NCBI GenBank assembly: GCA_016165875.1
Contig: JABBOT010000080.1
Coordinates: 1,615,667 to 1,679,666, forward strand
Reading direction: 5' to 3'
DNA from: Acanthopleura granulata
Taxonomy: Eukaryota; Mollusca; Polyplacophora; Chitonida; Chitonidae
Length of the DNA: 64,000 nucleotides
The position numbers and the translations under genes are program-made. Within the stretch, counting starts at the first letter, position 1, and each line of letters opens with the position of its first letter. Shown here piece by piece: positions 25,401 to 35,231 of this stretch. The notes below the pieces were generated by a model. That model was not told the origin of the DNA. It was given only the letters and a program-made list of their open reading frames with translations, and ran no database searches.

Positions 25401-28400
25401 TTGGACGCAGACGTCACAGTTATCGTGAAGCAGGATTGATGGTTATGTCAGACATTTGTTACTAGGCCCATGCGGCATCAAACTCATCACTGTAGCTCCC
25501 AATCATATAAAATTTGACCGATTACCTCTGGAGGAGAAGCACATTTCAAATTTCCGGAATTTTAGCATGACGAAGTCGACATTTCCACCTCAAAAATCAG
25601 TATCACCGCCCGACTACGAGACCGCGGTTGAAAATTTTTATTTAAGTATATTTTGAATAGATATCAAATGGAGAAGAAACATATACAGTAAGTCCGTCTT
25701 TGTAAGGTACTGTTTACTTTTCCGTCAAAGGTTTCTGCAAAATCATATTCGATGTGTCTCAAAAATGGGATGGCGTTTAAGAAATATCACATTAGTGCAG
25801 ATTTAAATACGTTCCAACACCAAAGTCAAAGTGTTTCTCTGAAATGTGTTGAATGCTGAAAGATCAGTCCTGCGGAATCTAAAGTAGAGCATAGATCCAG
25901 AACTCGTGTGAAACAAAGCGAGCAAAACCACACTTATAACACCAGAGTGTAGACAAATTAGTATAGCAATGGGACCATCTTTCTGAACTAATTTTAACCA
26001 GTAAAGTCCATCTCACTCTTTCATGCTGTAAGTGCTTAACATTTGAAATTTTCGTTATTTCTTAAAACATTTTTAAATGCTTATTCTTAGAAATATCAAA
26101 ATGTATCTTAGTATACACCATATTTTCGGGAGCCAATAAGGGAAGAAATGTCCCGCAGTTTCATTAAATCAGATCCTTGAATGAAATGTCCCGTGACTGT
26201 GTTTGCTTGGCTTACTTGGAACAGTCCACTTTTTGTCCGTCAGCGTGTAACTCATGCCATGTACAGTCTGATGTAGCCAGTAGTACACTGTGTCCAGGGA
26301 TGACAGACTGGCATTGTGGCTCTCGTACACCCACGAGCCATCTGTCATGTTGCAAAACGGAATTAAAGGCAAAGAAGATACAACAAATAAAGTACAAATC
26401 AGATGAAAGACCATGAAACTGGAAAACAGATCCTTCGACTTTTTATTAGAATTTTTCAATCGAATTAAGTGCTTTAAAGGTGAACTGTTCCGGATGATTA
26501 TTTTTTTCGTAAACATTGGAACAATATGAGAGGTATGAGAAACATGGAGCTTAAGATATTTAACGAACAAAAATCGAAAGCTGTTTTAAAAAAAAATTTT
26601 TTCAAGACCGATAGGCTGAGTTTTGGCGAGGCTTGGTATTCTCCACACGCTTATCTGTAGTTGATGCCTCAGTACTGTATGACGTCATATTGGCGATATG
26701 CCGTTTTGTACATCAGTGAACTGTGCTAATCATTCATCGAATTATGATGGGATTAGCTTTTATACCTTCCCATCGGAACCCTCCATGAAACGAAAATAGA
26801 TAATTGGTATGCGAAGTGACCATTTCAAATTGAACAAGTACTCTAAATTATGCTCTTGCCATTTTGAGGAGACGTGTTTTGATCAGAGTTAAACTAGAGT
26901 TTGGAAACTGGAAACACTACAAATACGTCACGTATATTGGACACACAGCCATTCAAGGACAGGCTAACGATGTGCAATTGTTTTAGGAGTTAAATGAATT
27001 TGTATTTTGTACAATTAATTATGCTCAGCAGATGCATTTTTTGTTTCCATCATTTTTGTTATATCATAGATATATTATTCAGTAAAGTAAAATGAAAAAT
27101 AGGACCAAGACAGTTCACCTTTAGATACGTTGGATTCTACTTTGATATTTTGAAACCTATAGTAAATATCAATGATGTCCCATCGGTACGAGACAGGGTT
27201 TCCCCTTTGTGTGGAACAGGGGCTTTGTTCATCTTAATAGCTGCATGTGTCGATAGTTTGCACTCGTCCTAAACGAACAGAAGTAGGCCCAACTAATATA
27301 ATTGCTCGAATATGTTAAATACTGTGATATGTGGATGCAGAAAGATTTACCTGGCTTATGAAAAAAGTTGACGTTAACATCGCCCGGTGCTAAGCCATAA
27401 ACCGGCTTATTCACGGAGAAATGAAGACCCACCTGAGAGGTACCGGGCACATCTGTGAAAAGAGAAAAGAATATATTTTTTGCGTAACTGAACGAATTTG
27501 ACAGAACGATCCCTGACACCATGCATGTCATTTTGGTAAATAGGCTGGCGCACCACAACTCAGTGATGGTAACCTGGAACGGACTCAAGCATACATATCG
27601 GTGCACCTTCAGTGCAAGGAAATATGACTGGCCTAATTCATTTACCTATTTGATTGGTGTTGATAAATGTTTTACGCCGAACTAGAGTATTTCAGTGATA
27701 AGTTGCTGGCAGACCCATACGACCACAGACATGAGGAAACCACTCCTTGCTTTTATGGTGAATTAAATAATGAAAGGCGAGTTGTGCCATGCCCAAATTT
27801 ATTGGTGTCTTTAGTGTCGCTTTGCGATCTATTTAGTTGAGTGAAGAACTACACAGGTTCTGGTCTGACACATGCATTACAAGACCCAAGTGCAAAAGGG
27901 ACTTAAATGTTTTGCCCGGTCTCCTCCCATCAAATATGGATTATAATGCTGGCCGCCGTCTTATATGAGAAATATTCTTGAATGTGAGGTAAAATACCAG
28001 TCAAATAAATAAATAAATAAATAAATAAATATGTCTTTATGCGCCACCAAAAGTAGCCACATTCGTAGTTTTGTTTACTTTCTCGGTCTGAAATTTATGG
28101 CAATTTATTAGTATTTTCTTTCAGCCATCAAAGTGCAGCTTAAATATTTAGTTTGTAACATGATCTCACTGAATTTTAGCGAACTATTTTCATGTTATAA
28201 TACTGGACCTAAACCGATGTAGGTACATATTTATGATATATCTACATATAGTCTATAATTAAAAGTTTTTCTACTTTAATGTTTAAACAAATCGGTACAT
28301 ATCAAAAATTCATAAACAAAAAGTCGGGATTTTCAGGACTTGTCCCGCACAGTGTCGATTTATTCTATCTATCCCTAAAACCCCTACCGTGTGTCCCAGT

Positions 28401-29284
28401 AGAAGATACCAGGGACATACACTCTGTTTGTTTGACCTAAAATCTTTTGTTGAGAATTCCTGGGCACTTTTCAACACAAAAAAAGCGTATGGAAGCCGAC
28501 ATGTGAATGTTTGCACAGCGTTATTAGAATCTATTGTGGGAGCGAAAACCATATTACCACATGGCTGAATTTGTTAATATTGGATTACCATGCTTGTGCC
28601 GAAAATACTGGGGATAGTTGGCCATCTTGTCTAACATAGGCCTAGGGGAGAGTTTGTGCAAGTTTGTGCAAGTTTATTGACTTTCCGAATTTGCCTGTGC
28701 TTTTTTACACGACGCTTTTCATAGAGCAAAAACAAAAAGCCACTCTTTGGTTTATAGGTGCACACGAAGTTATTGAAAAAAAATGATCTACATAATAAAG
28801 AAAGCTGCTGAACTAGATATGTTCTGGTGAATGCTGGCGCTCGCACAACTGGAGAAGAACACTGATTTCAAACAAAATAATTTATTAGATATATACTGAA
28901 CATTGTTGGAATTTTTGAAATGGCTACAATCTTGAAGACCAGGATACTTTGCTGACCCATAAATCATAGCGTCCATTATTCCTGATTCCCGTCATAACCG
29001 TTTAGAATTCCAGGGCCAACTACAAAATTTCTTAAAACCAATTTTTCGTAACCTTACTTACTCAGTAATGTCAATTTATGGCCTTATAACCTACACAACG
29101 TCTTCTAGGAAAAAAGTTGTAAACAAGAAATATATCTTACGAAACTGTGTGAAAATGGACCCAGAACCTTACCGTCTACTTGGAACCTTATCCCTCCGTC
29201 GTCCAGACGTGTGATAACTGGTTCTGGCAGGGTGACAGCTCTAAACACAGAACTCAGAGTAGCTAGGAGGCTAACCACCTCCAT
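20026..29284 (-). CDS. GH16 endo-1,3-beta-glucanase / beta-1,3-glucan-binding protein with CBM39
   Basis: The family hydrolyses or binds beta-1,3-glucans such as laminarin and serves algal digestion or antifungal immunity. Twelve GT-AG exons in coding order are 29284-29173, 27452-27351, 26341-26216, 25346-25261, 24835-24761, 23857-23797, 23465-23298, 23070-22993, 21954-21852, 21570-21496, 20912-20786 and 20238-20026. They total 1326 nt, 441 aa plus TGA. An in-frame stop ten codons upstream (29314-29312) supports this start. The N-terminus is hydrophobic (VVSLLATLSSVF), a weak signal peptide candidate. Residues about 20-115 form a CBM39-like module (VYYWLHQTVHGMSY). The GH16 domain has MPRGDWIWP, then SGEIDLVEVRGN with E262, D264 and E267 intact, then STLHWGP, and APFDKEFYLILNVAVGG near the end. 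An intact triad favours an active glucanase over a pure recognition protein. Substrate and tissue are inferred. Confidence 0.95.
22168..22421 (+). mobile_element. Full-length SINE in GH16 intron 8
   Basis: It has a tRNA-like head (ggggttagcccgccagcgc, box B gagttcaagttc), the body (ctctccggccgtacgc, gatagccgtgggtttccc, ttataatgctggccgcc, aagtgaaatattcttgac), and an exact AAAT-repeat tail. The clean tail suggests a fairly recent insertion. It is antisense to GH16. Confidence 0.9.
22700..22912 (-). mobile_element. SINE in GH16 intron 8, opposite orientation to the 22168 copy
   Basis: ggaatatttcgcttattcg, gatgggaggaaaccgggcag, ctggacttgaactctcag and caaccgcatgg read through most of the family in reverse, from tail to box B. 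About 280 bp separate it from the inverted copy at 22168-22421. Confidence 0.85.
26698..26883 (+). pseudogene. THAP zinc-finger domain remnant, antisense in GH16 intron 2
   Basis: Reading from ATG at 26698 gives MPFC, with the C2CH zinc ligands in place: C at 26707, C at 26722 (C-x4-C), C at 26851 and H at 26860 (C-x2-H, in LCSCHF). Between them lies GISFYTFPSEP, matching the usual G-x-S-F-x-x-F-P of THAP domains. The codon at 26797 is TAG where the family has its invariant tryptophan, so the frame is broken inside the domain. No AVPT-F box or downstream domain is visible. The source could be a P-element-type transposase or a THAP host gene. It is the only THAP-like sequence I noticed here. 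Confidence 0.8.
27638..27742 (-). mobile_element. SINE fragment in GH16 intron 1
   Basis: tatttgattggtgttgat, ttttacgccgaactagagta and catgaggaaacc match a degraded family 3' end in reverse. Part of the core is missing. It forms an inverted pair with the copy at 27905. Confidence 0.6.
27905..28030 (+). mobile_element. SINE 3' part in GH16 intron 1
   Basis: tgcccggtctcctcccatc, ataatgctggccgccgtc, gagaaatattcttgaatg and a long AAAT-repeat tail mark the family 3' domain. Confidence 0.85.
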
Positions 29285-30006
29285 AGTCTCGGGTGTAGAA
29301 TATAGGCCTCTCTAGGCAATCATACTTACATATAATTATAATCTCGCGATATCTAACGTGGTTTTGCTCCAAACACTGATGAATCGCATTCTCGCGGGAA
29401 CTCCTATAGACAAGAATAAGATAGTTCTTGCACGTAGTTGTGAGGCATTGGCGCGTTGATATTAGCCACAGAAAAGGGCCAGCGTTTTGAAAAGCTCCCA
29501 ATAAATATTTCACAATGCTGGTCTCTTTGTAGCCGTAAAATTGCAACAAAAGTAAACGATATATCCGCGGAGGAAAACTGCTGCGCCCAGTAGTTTGACA
29601 TCGACAGTATATCCAATAATGCTTGAATGTGATCGAGTGACCTTAAGAGTCGACTTCTGAAAGGAATCCGACAAAACAAAGTAACCCGCATGTATCTTAC
29701 AGCTGATATCTTGACGTCGGCCAGAAGAAGGAAGTAGGATTAGATTTCTTTTAGCATGAACATGATACATGTAGCACAACGTTTTAAAAGGAAATGTTTT
29801 GTTGAGATTCGGAGCACGTAAACTGATGTGTGGCAGTTATGACTTGTGGGTATTGTATATTTGATTGTTACTGTAGGACGTACGGGACTTGGAATATTTC
29901 ACTGACATGTATATGACATTTACGAAATTGATGGAAAGAGAAATCCTTACATCTCGTCAGATACCTGAGAAACGTTTTCACTGCATATCTTAAGCCGACG
30001 TTTGAA

Positions 30007-30073
30007 GGGCGAGGGCGGGATACGAACCCGCAGCCTTTGGACAGAAGTGATTAGGTCGAGAAAGCCACCGTCA
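30007..30073 (-). repeat. tRNA-like sequence, probably a SINE head or tRNA pseudogene
   Basis: On the minus strand a B-box-like gcgggttcgtatcccgc sits about 40 nt after ggtggctttctcgacc, which resembles a decayed A box. The 3' side ends ccctcgccc, but the 5' acceptor side does not pair well. An intact tRNA gene is therefore unlikely. Confidence 0.45.
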
Positions 30074-30225
30074 TGCTATGTTTGTACTATGAGTTCTATC
30101 TGAGAGCTATAGCTGTCAAACACTCGCCTCACGATTACCAGTCTGTATATAGTCCATTAAACTGCTGTCGCTTCTAAGCGCAGGGCAAAACAACAGTAAT
30201 ATTCTTGTGATCATGCGATCATACA

Positions 30226-30362
30226 TTGGAAGGTCTGACAGCCAACCTGCGGATGGTCGTAGATTTCTCCCGGGTTCTGCCCGGTTTACAGCCACCATAA
30301 TACTGACCGAAGTCTTCCAAATAAAATATTCTTGAATATATAAATAAATAAATAAATAAAAA
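30226..30362 (+). mobile_element. SINE 3' part
   Basis: gcaacc-like gccaacctgcggatggtcg, tctcccgggttctgcccgg and aaatattcttgaata precede an AAAT-repeat tail. The head is missing. Confidence 0.75.
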
Positions 30363-30844
30363 AGGAATAAATAAATCTTAATTTACATTAAATGTGTTTC
30401 ATGGAGGACAATCGTCCAAACAGACCAGTGCCATGTTGTTGTATAGCACAACATGGATGATGCACGCACGTCAATCTGGTTGAGGCGCATTTCGAAATCT
30501 AGACCCAATCATGCAGTTTCCATACAGTTTGCTTATTAAATCATCACTAAAACTTGTCTATGAATCTTTGTCTTCATCGGAAGTCTTTGCAGGGGAAAAT
30601 TCATGAACTGTTTATCTAATTAAAGAAACTGAATACTGAAAAAATAAAACCCCCATTGTCTGTATTACAGTAGCTGCTTCATTAGGAAATTTTGCTTAGA
30701 TCGAGTTCTTTACATAACTACTCTTGTCAGTTGGTGACCGCTTGCTCTTGGGCAAACTGGGAAAGATCCAGGGAAACCGGCATACATAGTCCCAAGAACC
30801 CAACAACTCTCCTTAAAAACACATCAGTGGAATAAAGAATAGCT

Positions 30845-30935
30845 GGTTTCGAACCGGGGGTCTCATAGCTCAGAGATTTTGATGCTTCCGAAAGAATCGG
30901 TTGTATCTCTCTGCCACTGAGTAGTTTGTATAGGC
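30845..30935 (-). repeat. tRNA-like SINE head, third type
   Basis: Read on the minus strand, ctcagtggcagagag (A-box-like) is followed by cccccggttcgaaaccagc (B box). The spacing of about 55 nt suits a pol III promoter. Downstream sequence to about 30727 may be its body. It does not match the main family. Confidence 0.5.
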
Positions 30936-31027
30936 CTAGCAATTAATGAATTGAACAACGTCACCTTACTTCAGAGAGACATACCTCAGACATCAAATTA
31001 CACTTTGTATAGTACAAATAATGACAC

Positions 31028-31136
31028 ATACGTTGTATTTATTTATTCACTTGATCGGTGTTGTACGCCGTGCTCCAAAATATTTCACTTATAAGACAGC
31101 GACCAGCATTATGGGGGAGGAAACCGGAAACCCTCA
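31028..31136 (-). mobile_element. SINE 3' part
   Basis: tatttatttattcacttgat, gttgtacgccgtgctcc and aatatttcacttataagac lead into gggggaggaaaccgg. It is reverse oriented with no head. Confidence 0.75.
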
Positions 31137-32569
31137 CAGATATTTGTGCAGAATACTAAATTTAGCAACACCACTCCACTGTAACATACATTAAAAGGAG
31201 AAGACTGGTATTCGCTGGTAAAACGCATGCGCTCTACCTTATCCCCATATCGGTCACGTGACCCAATCTGCTATGATAGAAACGCCTGTTCCATCCCCTG
31301 TCAGGATAAGGGGAACCTAGTCTGGTCAGTATACAGAAATAGACACCAAAACTAGCAGTGATGTAATTACCCGAACACTAGCACAACCCTCTTTCTCATT
31401 GTACGGCACGATTTATTAGCAGTAACTACGTCAACTAAATCAAGGCCGGATTTATTTAATGCGATCTTGTCTCTCTAAATTGTCTGCGACTTCGAAGTGT
31501 GATGCTAACGTGACACATTGCCAAGCCGGCTAATGATAGCGAGGCCTCGGCAAGGCGGATATGGTGTGCTTCGTCATCCGAGGCTGACAGCTCCTATCCA
31601 ACGAGGTCTTGTTTTTGGTAATGGCTTGGTTGTCTAAGGCAAGACAATTGCGAGAAAACACCCTGTTATGTACTGTAAAAATCAAGCTGTTTGTTTTAGG
31701 GGGTAGCCATGTGACAAACGTAAATCATATGATGATGGTCGGCGATCGAGAGACAGTTTGACATCTAACTATGGGCCCATTATACACTCTCTCAAACTAG
31801 AAAAGCATATAGTTGTAACATGTTGGTGGCACCATATGTCTCAAACTTTCGTCTTGGGCGATAGAGAGAAATTTTTGAAAGCTCATCACGAGCTCAATGG
31901 TGACACCAGACGTCAGCCACGTCCACCAAAACGCCCACTTATGATGTCATCATGGCAGAATGAGGTTCCGTAACTCATGTCCTCATTATACCGACACTCT
32001 GATTTCTCATCGTGTAATTTTGCTGAAAATGACTCACCAGTAAACAAAACGGCCATTTAAAAAGCGAAAATTCCAAATGTGAGTCACTTTTTTGGTACCT
32101 TATATATATTTGCCGACTCATCACTTAACAAGCACATTGTTTCAAATATAAATTCTTATTAATGTTTAATATAGCCGATGAAATGTTCTTTCTTTGGTTC
32201 TTGTTGTTCTAGTGGTTGTGCTCGTTCTTGCATTAGGTAAAATGTCGGTGTGGAGTAATCAAGTAATATTTGGACATGCTTATGTCTTGGCCATCAAAAT
32301 ACTTACAGGGAAAGACAATAACACCTCTATTCTTATCTGAACAAACCAAGACCTTTGAGTCGATATTCCACTGGCCGATTCGTCGTCTAACCAGTTAACG
32401 CTTGGATAATGTTTAGAACTTTTAGCCCCAAAAGAAATCTCCTGTCTAAAGCCACGAAACCTGACGTACTGGAATATGCTCAATATTCACATTTAATCGG
32501 TTGTAACATTGCCTTTGATTTCATCTAATCAGTTAACAACCTCAAGCAGGTAAACGGGAGTTTTGCCAG

Positions 32570-33450
32570 TAAATTATTGGTGCATTGTTGGTTAACAACA
32601 TTGGACTGCCAATGTCATGTACTTCATTAGACTCTAAACTGCCTCAAGATGACCACAATTGGTTGTTTCATACGGTACAAGGTCTGCCGAAATGATAAAA
32701 AAAAGTCATGAACTTGATAAACCTGATGCGAGTTCACACTTGAATCATACCACAAAAATAAATCACACCTTGCAACTGAATCTTGCCAACCAACCTAATT
32801 TTATTACATTTATAAAGGCATCATTTAAATACACGTCTTATAGACATCTTATAGAAGTCTTAAGTCTTATAGACACAGACACGTTTTCTCTGGAGGAAAA
32901 TATTTGTCTGGGCGACTCCACAGGAGATAAGATTGTTAAAGTTAGATCATTTCTAGAAACCGTCCACCATGGATAACATATAATAATGCTTATTATCACC
33001 ACCCACTGAGAACTTACACGTATATTATCCCTTGTCGACAGGCTCTTGTCTATTTCGGGACTTCCAACTAAGTAGTTATCACCTCTGCTCTCTTGTGCAT
33101 GGAAGTTTAGTCTTGATTACATAAATACGTCTATGGGTATGTGTGAAAGCATTCTCATGAGAAGGCACAAGCTTATATTTTACCACCATGACAAGGATTC
33201 TCTGATTCAGTGACGGTTAACAGCCCACAGACAACATCAGTTCTCTGTCTATGACAGAGAATTCTGTCTAATTCCTGTTATACCAGCGCAAAGCAATATG
33301 TTTCCTTCAGTTTTGCCACAGCCGAATTAATTCCAAAGCGTGGTTGATGTTTTTAAATGGCATTTCAATACAATTTATGAAAATGTTTTTGGTTTTGCAG
33401 AGGAAGCAATTGCGTTCGCCGAGAGATGACAGATACACATTCCGTCCAGG
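32570..33450 (+). repeat. Orphan fragment of the large duplicated unit
   Basis: ttggtgcattgttggttaac near 32577 matches 50361, and ctggaggaaaatatttgtc near 32890 matches the corresponding part near 50633. cacaagcttatatttta near 33167 matches 50899, and the stretch about 33290-33430 resembles 57080-57210. It lies about 10 kb from the main array, with the Gypsy element and other sequence between. Its 105-codon open frame (32659-32976) is not preserved in the other copies. Confidence 0.6.
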
Positions 33451-33599
33451 ACATGGTGAAATTACTACAGGGTTTTTGCTGAGACCGGGAGAGGAACATT
33501 TCGTCATGCGACTTTTTATTGGCTGACTGGTCAGGATACAATTTATTATTTTGTTTATTGATGTATGGATAATTTAGCTGCATCTTTCATATGCTTATG

Positions 33600-33626
33600 A
33601 AGGTGGGGGTGGGGGTGGGGAGCGGG
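33600..33626 (+). other. G-rich tract with quadruplex-forming pattern
   Basis: Runs of three to five G separated by single T residues (gggggtgggggtgggg) followed by gcggg satisfy a four-run G-quadruplex pattern. No function is implied. Confidence 0.5.
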
Positions 33627-34620
33627 CAAATGTCCCTTCAAGTACGGGTAGTGTCCCTACCCCAACGCACTTTCTGTGGCAAGTGTAAAATTGAACTCAT
33701 GTACATGTATGAAAAGGACAAATATATGAAAGGGATATGTTTGTCACCGCTTCCTATGAAAGTTACATGTATATTTAGTTATCAGAAATTGCACGACACG
33801 CCCCTAGACGCTCGCCATGTAGTTCCACTACTTTTAACATCATTTCCAAATTATGCGATCTTCCACGCAAAAGGAAAACGCAACAGTTTTTCCTTTTGTT
33901 CTAGAATAAATTTAGTCAGCTAACAACGGTCAAAATGAGTCCCCGACTGTTTAAAGGCCAGATCTTTCCGTTGCCGCTATTTACCTGCGACAGTAGTTCC
34001 ACTTCTTGAGCACGCCTCAATTATATATGAGGTTTCCCCGAAAAGTCAGTGTATCTGGGCTTCATATCATAATTTTAGTTACCATTAATCGCCGCCTATC
34101 TAGAAAAGCCAGAGCTTGCGGGGCATAGGCGGCCCCGTTCCTTTAGAGAGAAACTGGTTTCACGATGAGACAATTTCGTTTATACCGGAGTATGAAAAAT
34201 ACAGCCATTCTTAAAAAGTTTAGAAAACGCGACCTATTTGAAGCTTTCAACCCCTTGAAAATGCAATGATATGCCCCATACGTTCGTCTTTTTTGTATCC
34301 ATTCTTTATCCCAAATACGTGTTTTTTGCTTGTTTCGACATCTTCTACACCGAAGAGCCATGGCAATAAGCGCAACAGATAAATCCACGAAACGATTCTT
34401 CTGGTTGCTTGTCATTGTTTCTCATGCACTGGAGGGAAAGATGTAAACATCCCTCCAATTTATCGGACGTTTGGTAACAAGACACAGCTCAACACGGTTC
34501 AACACACTACAACAGTGTTGGACAATGCTGACCTATCTGGTTTGTAGTGTGGACGGAACACTCAACTTACCCCAACAGCATTAAACTCAACATGAGTTTT
34601 GTGTGTGTTTGTTTCTGTCA

Positions 34621-34922
34621 TGTATTGTAACTGTAGCTATGTTTTAATACATTGTTGATACAATGTTGGTCGACCTTTCTGTTTTGTTGTCTCTGTTAGA
34701 TTTATCTCTCTTATTCCATGCCTCATACTAATGAGAATAACAAATTTGTAGTATTTCAGAAAAGGACAAACACATAGAGAGTGCACATGAGGCAAGATGT
34801 ATCCTGGTTATCAGTAGAAGTCTACGTGTACATCAATCACTGTTGCCAAGCATGGCGGAGACCCTCACTCGTACCTTACTCACCGTTACATTCACAACGT
34901 GTGCATTGTATAAGACACTACA
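34621..34922 (-). mobile_element. Candidate 3' LTR of the Ty3/Gypsy element
   Basis: On the minus strand a purine run (gagaggggaaaa, 34934-34923) directly precedes tgtagtgtcttataca, as expected for a polypurine tract followed by an LTR beginning TG. A matching end in TACA occurs at 34621, giving about 302 bp with short TGTA/TACA ends. The 5' LTR is missing, so this cannot be confirmed by comparing two copies. The distal end is the less certain one. Confidence 0.45.
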
Positions 34923-35231
34923 TTTTCCCCTCTCTACAAAAGAGTTTCCTTTATAAAACAAGAGGCAATAATTGTAATTGTCCTTAAGGCTGAATTAAGA
35001 GAGAGCACATAGTGCAGTCATAATCAACAGAACTCGAACAATGTTGTCTTTTTTTTTCGAAGTTGTTAAAAACAATCAAAGACATATAAACTACCTTGTT
35101 ACAATGCTGAACAACTGAGAAAGAAAATATTCTCAATATCTGACATAATCTCGCATCCAGACAGGCTGATTTCTGGTCCGTCTTGGCCTATTACAGTGAG
35201 TTATTGCCTGTTGTGCTACATCAGATTAAAA

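Larger units (their letters stand above)
29285..32569. other. Gene-free DNA upstream of GH16
   Basis: This should include the GH16 promoter just above 29284; no TATA box stands out. It contains two SINE fragments and two tRNA-like heads, listed separately. Remaining short open frames match nothing known. Confidence 0.6.

Noticed and set aside
30007..30073. Functional tRNA gene on the minus strand
   Set aside because: B box is good but the acceptor stem and A box are degraded; a SINE head or pseudogene is more likely.
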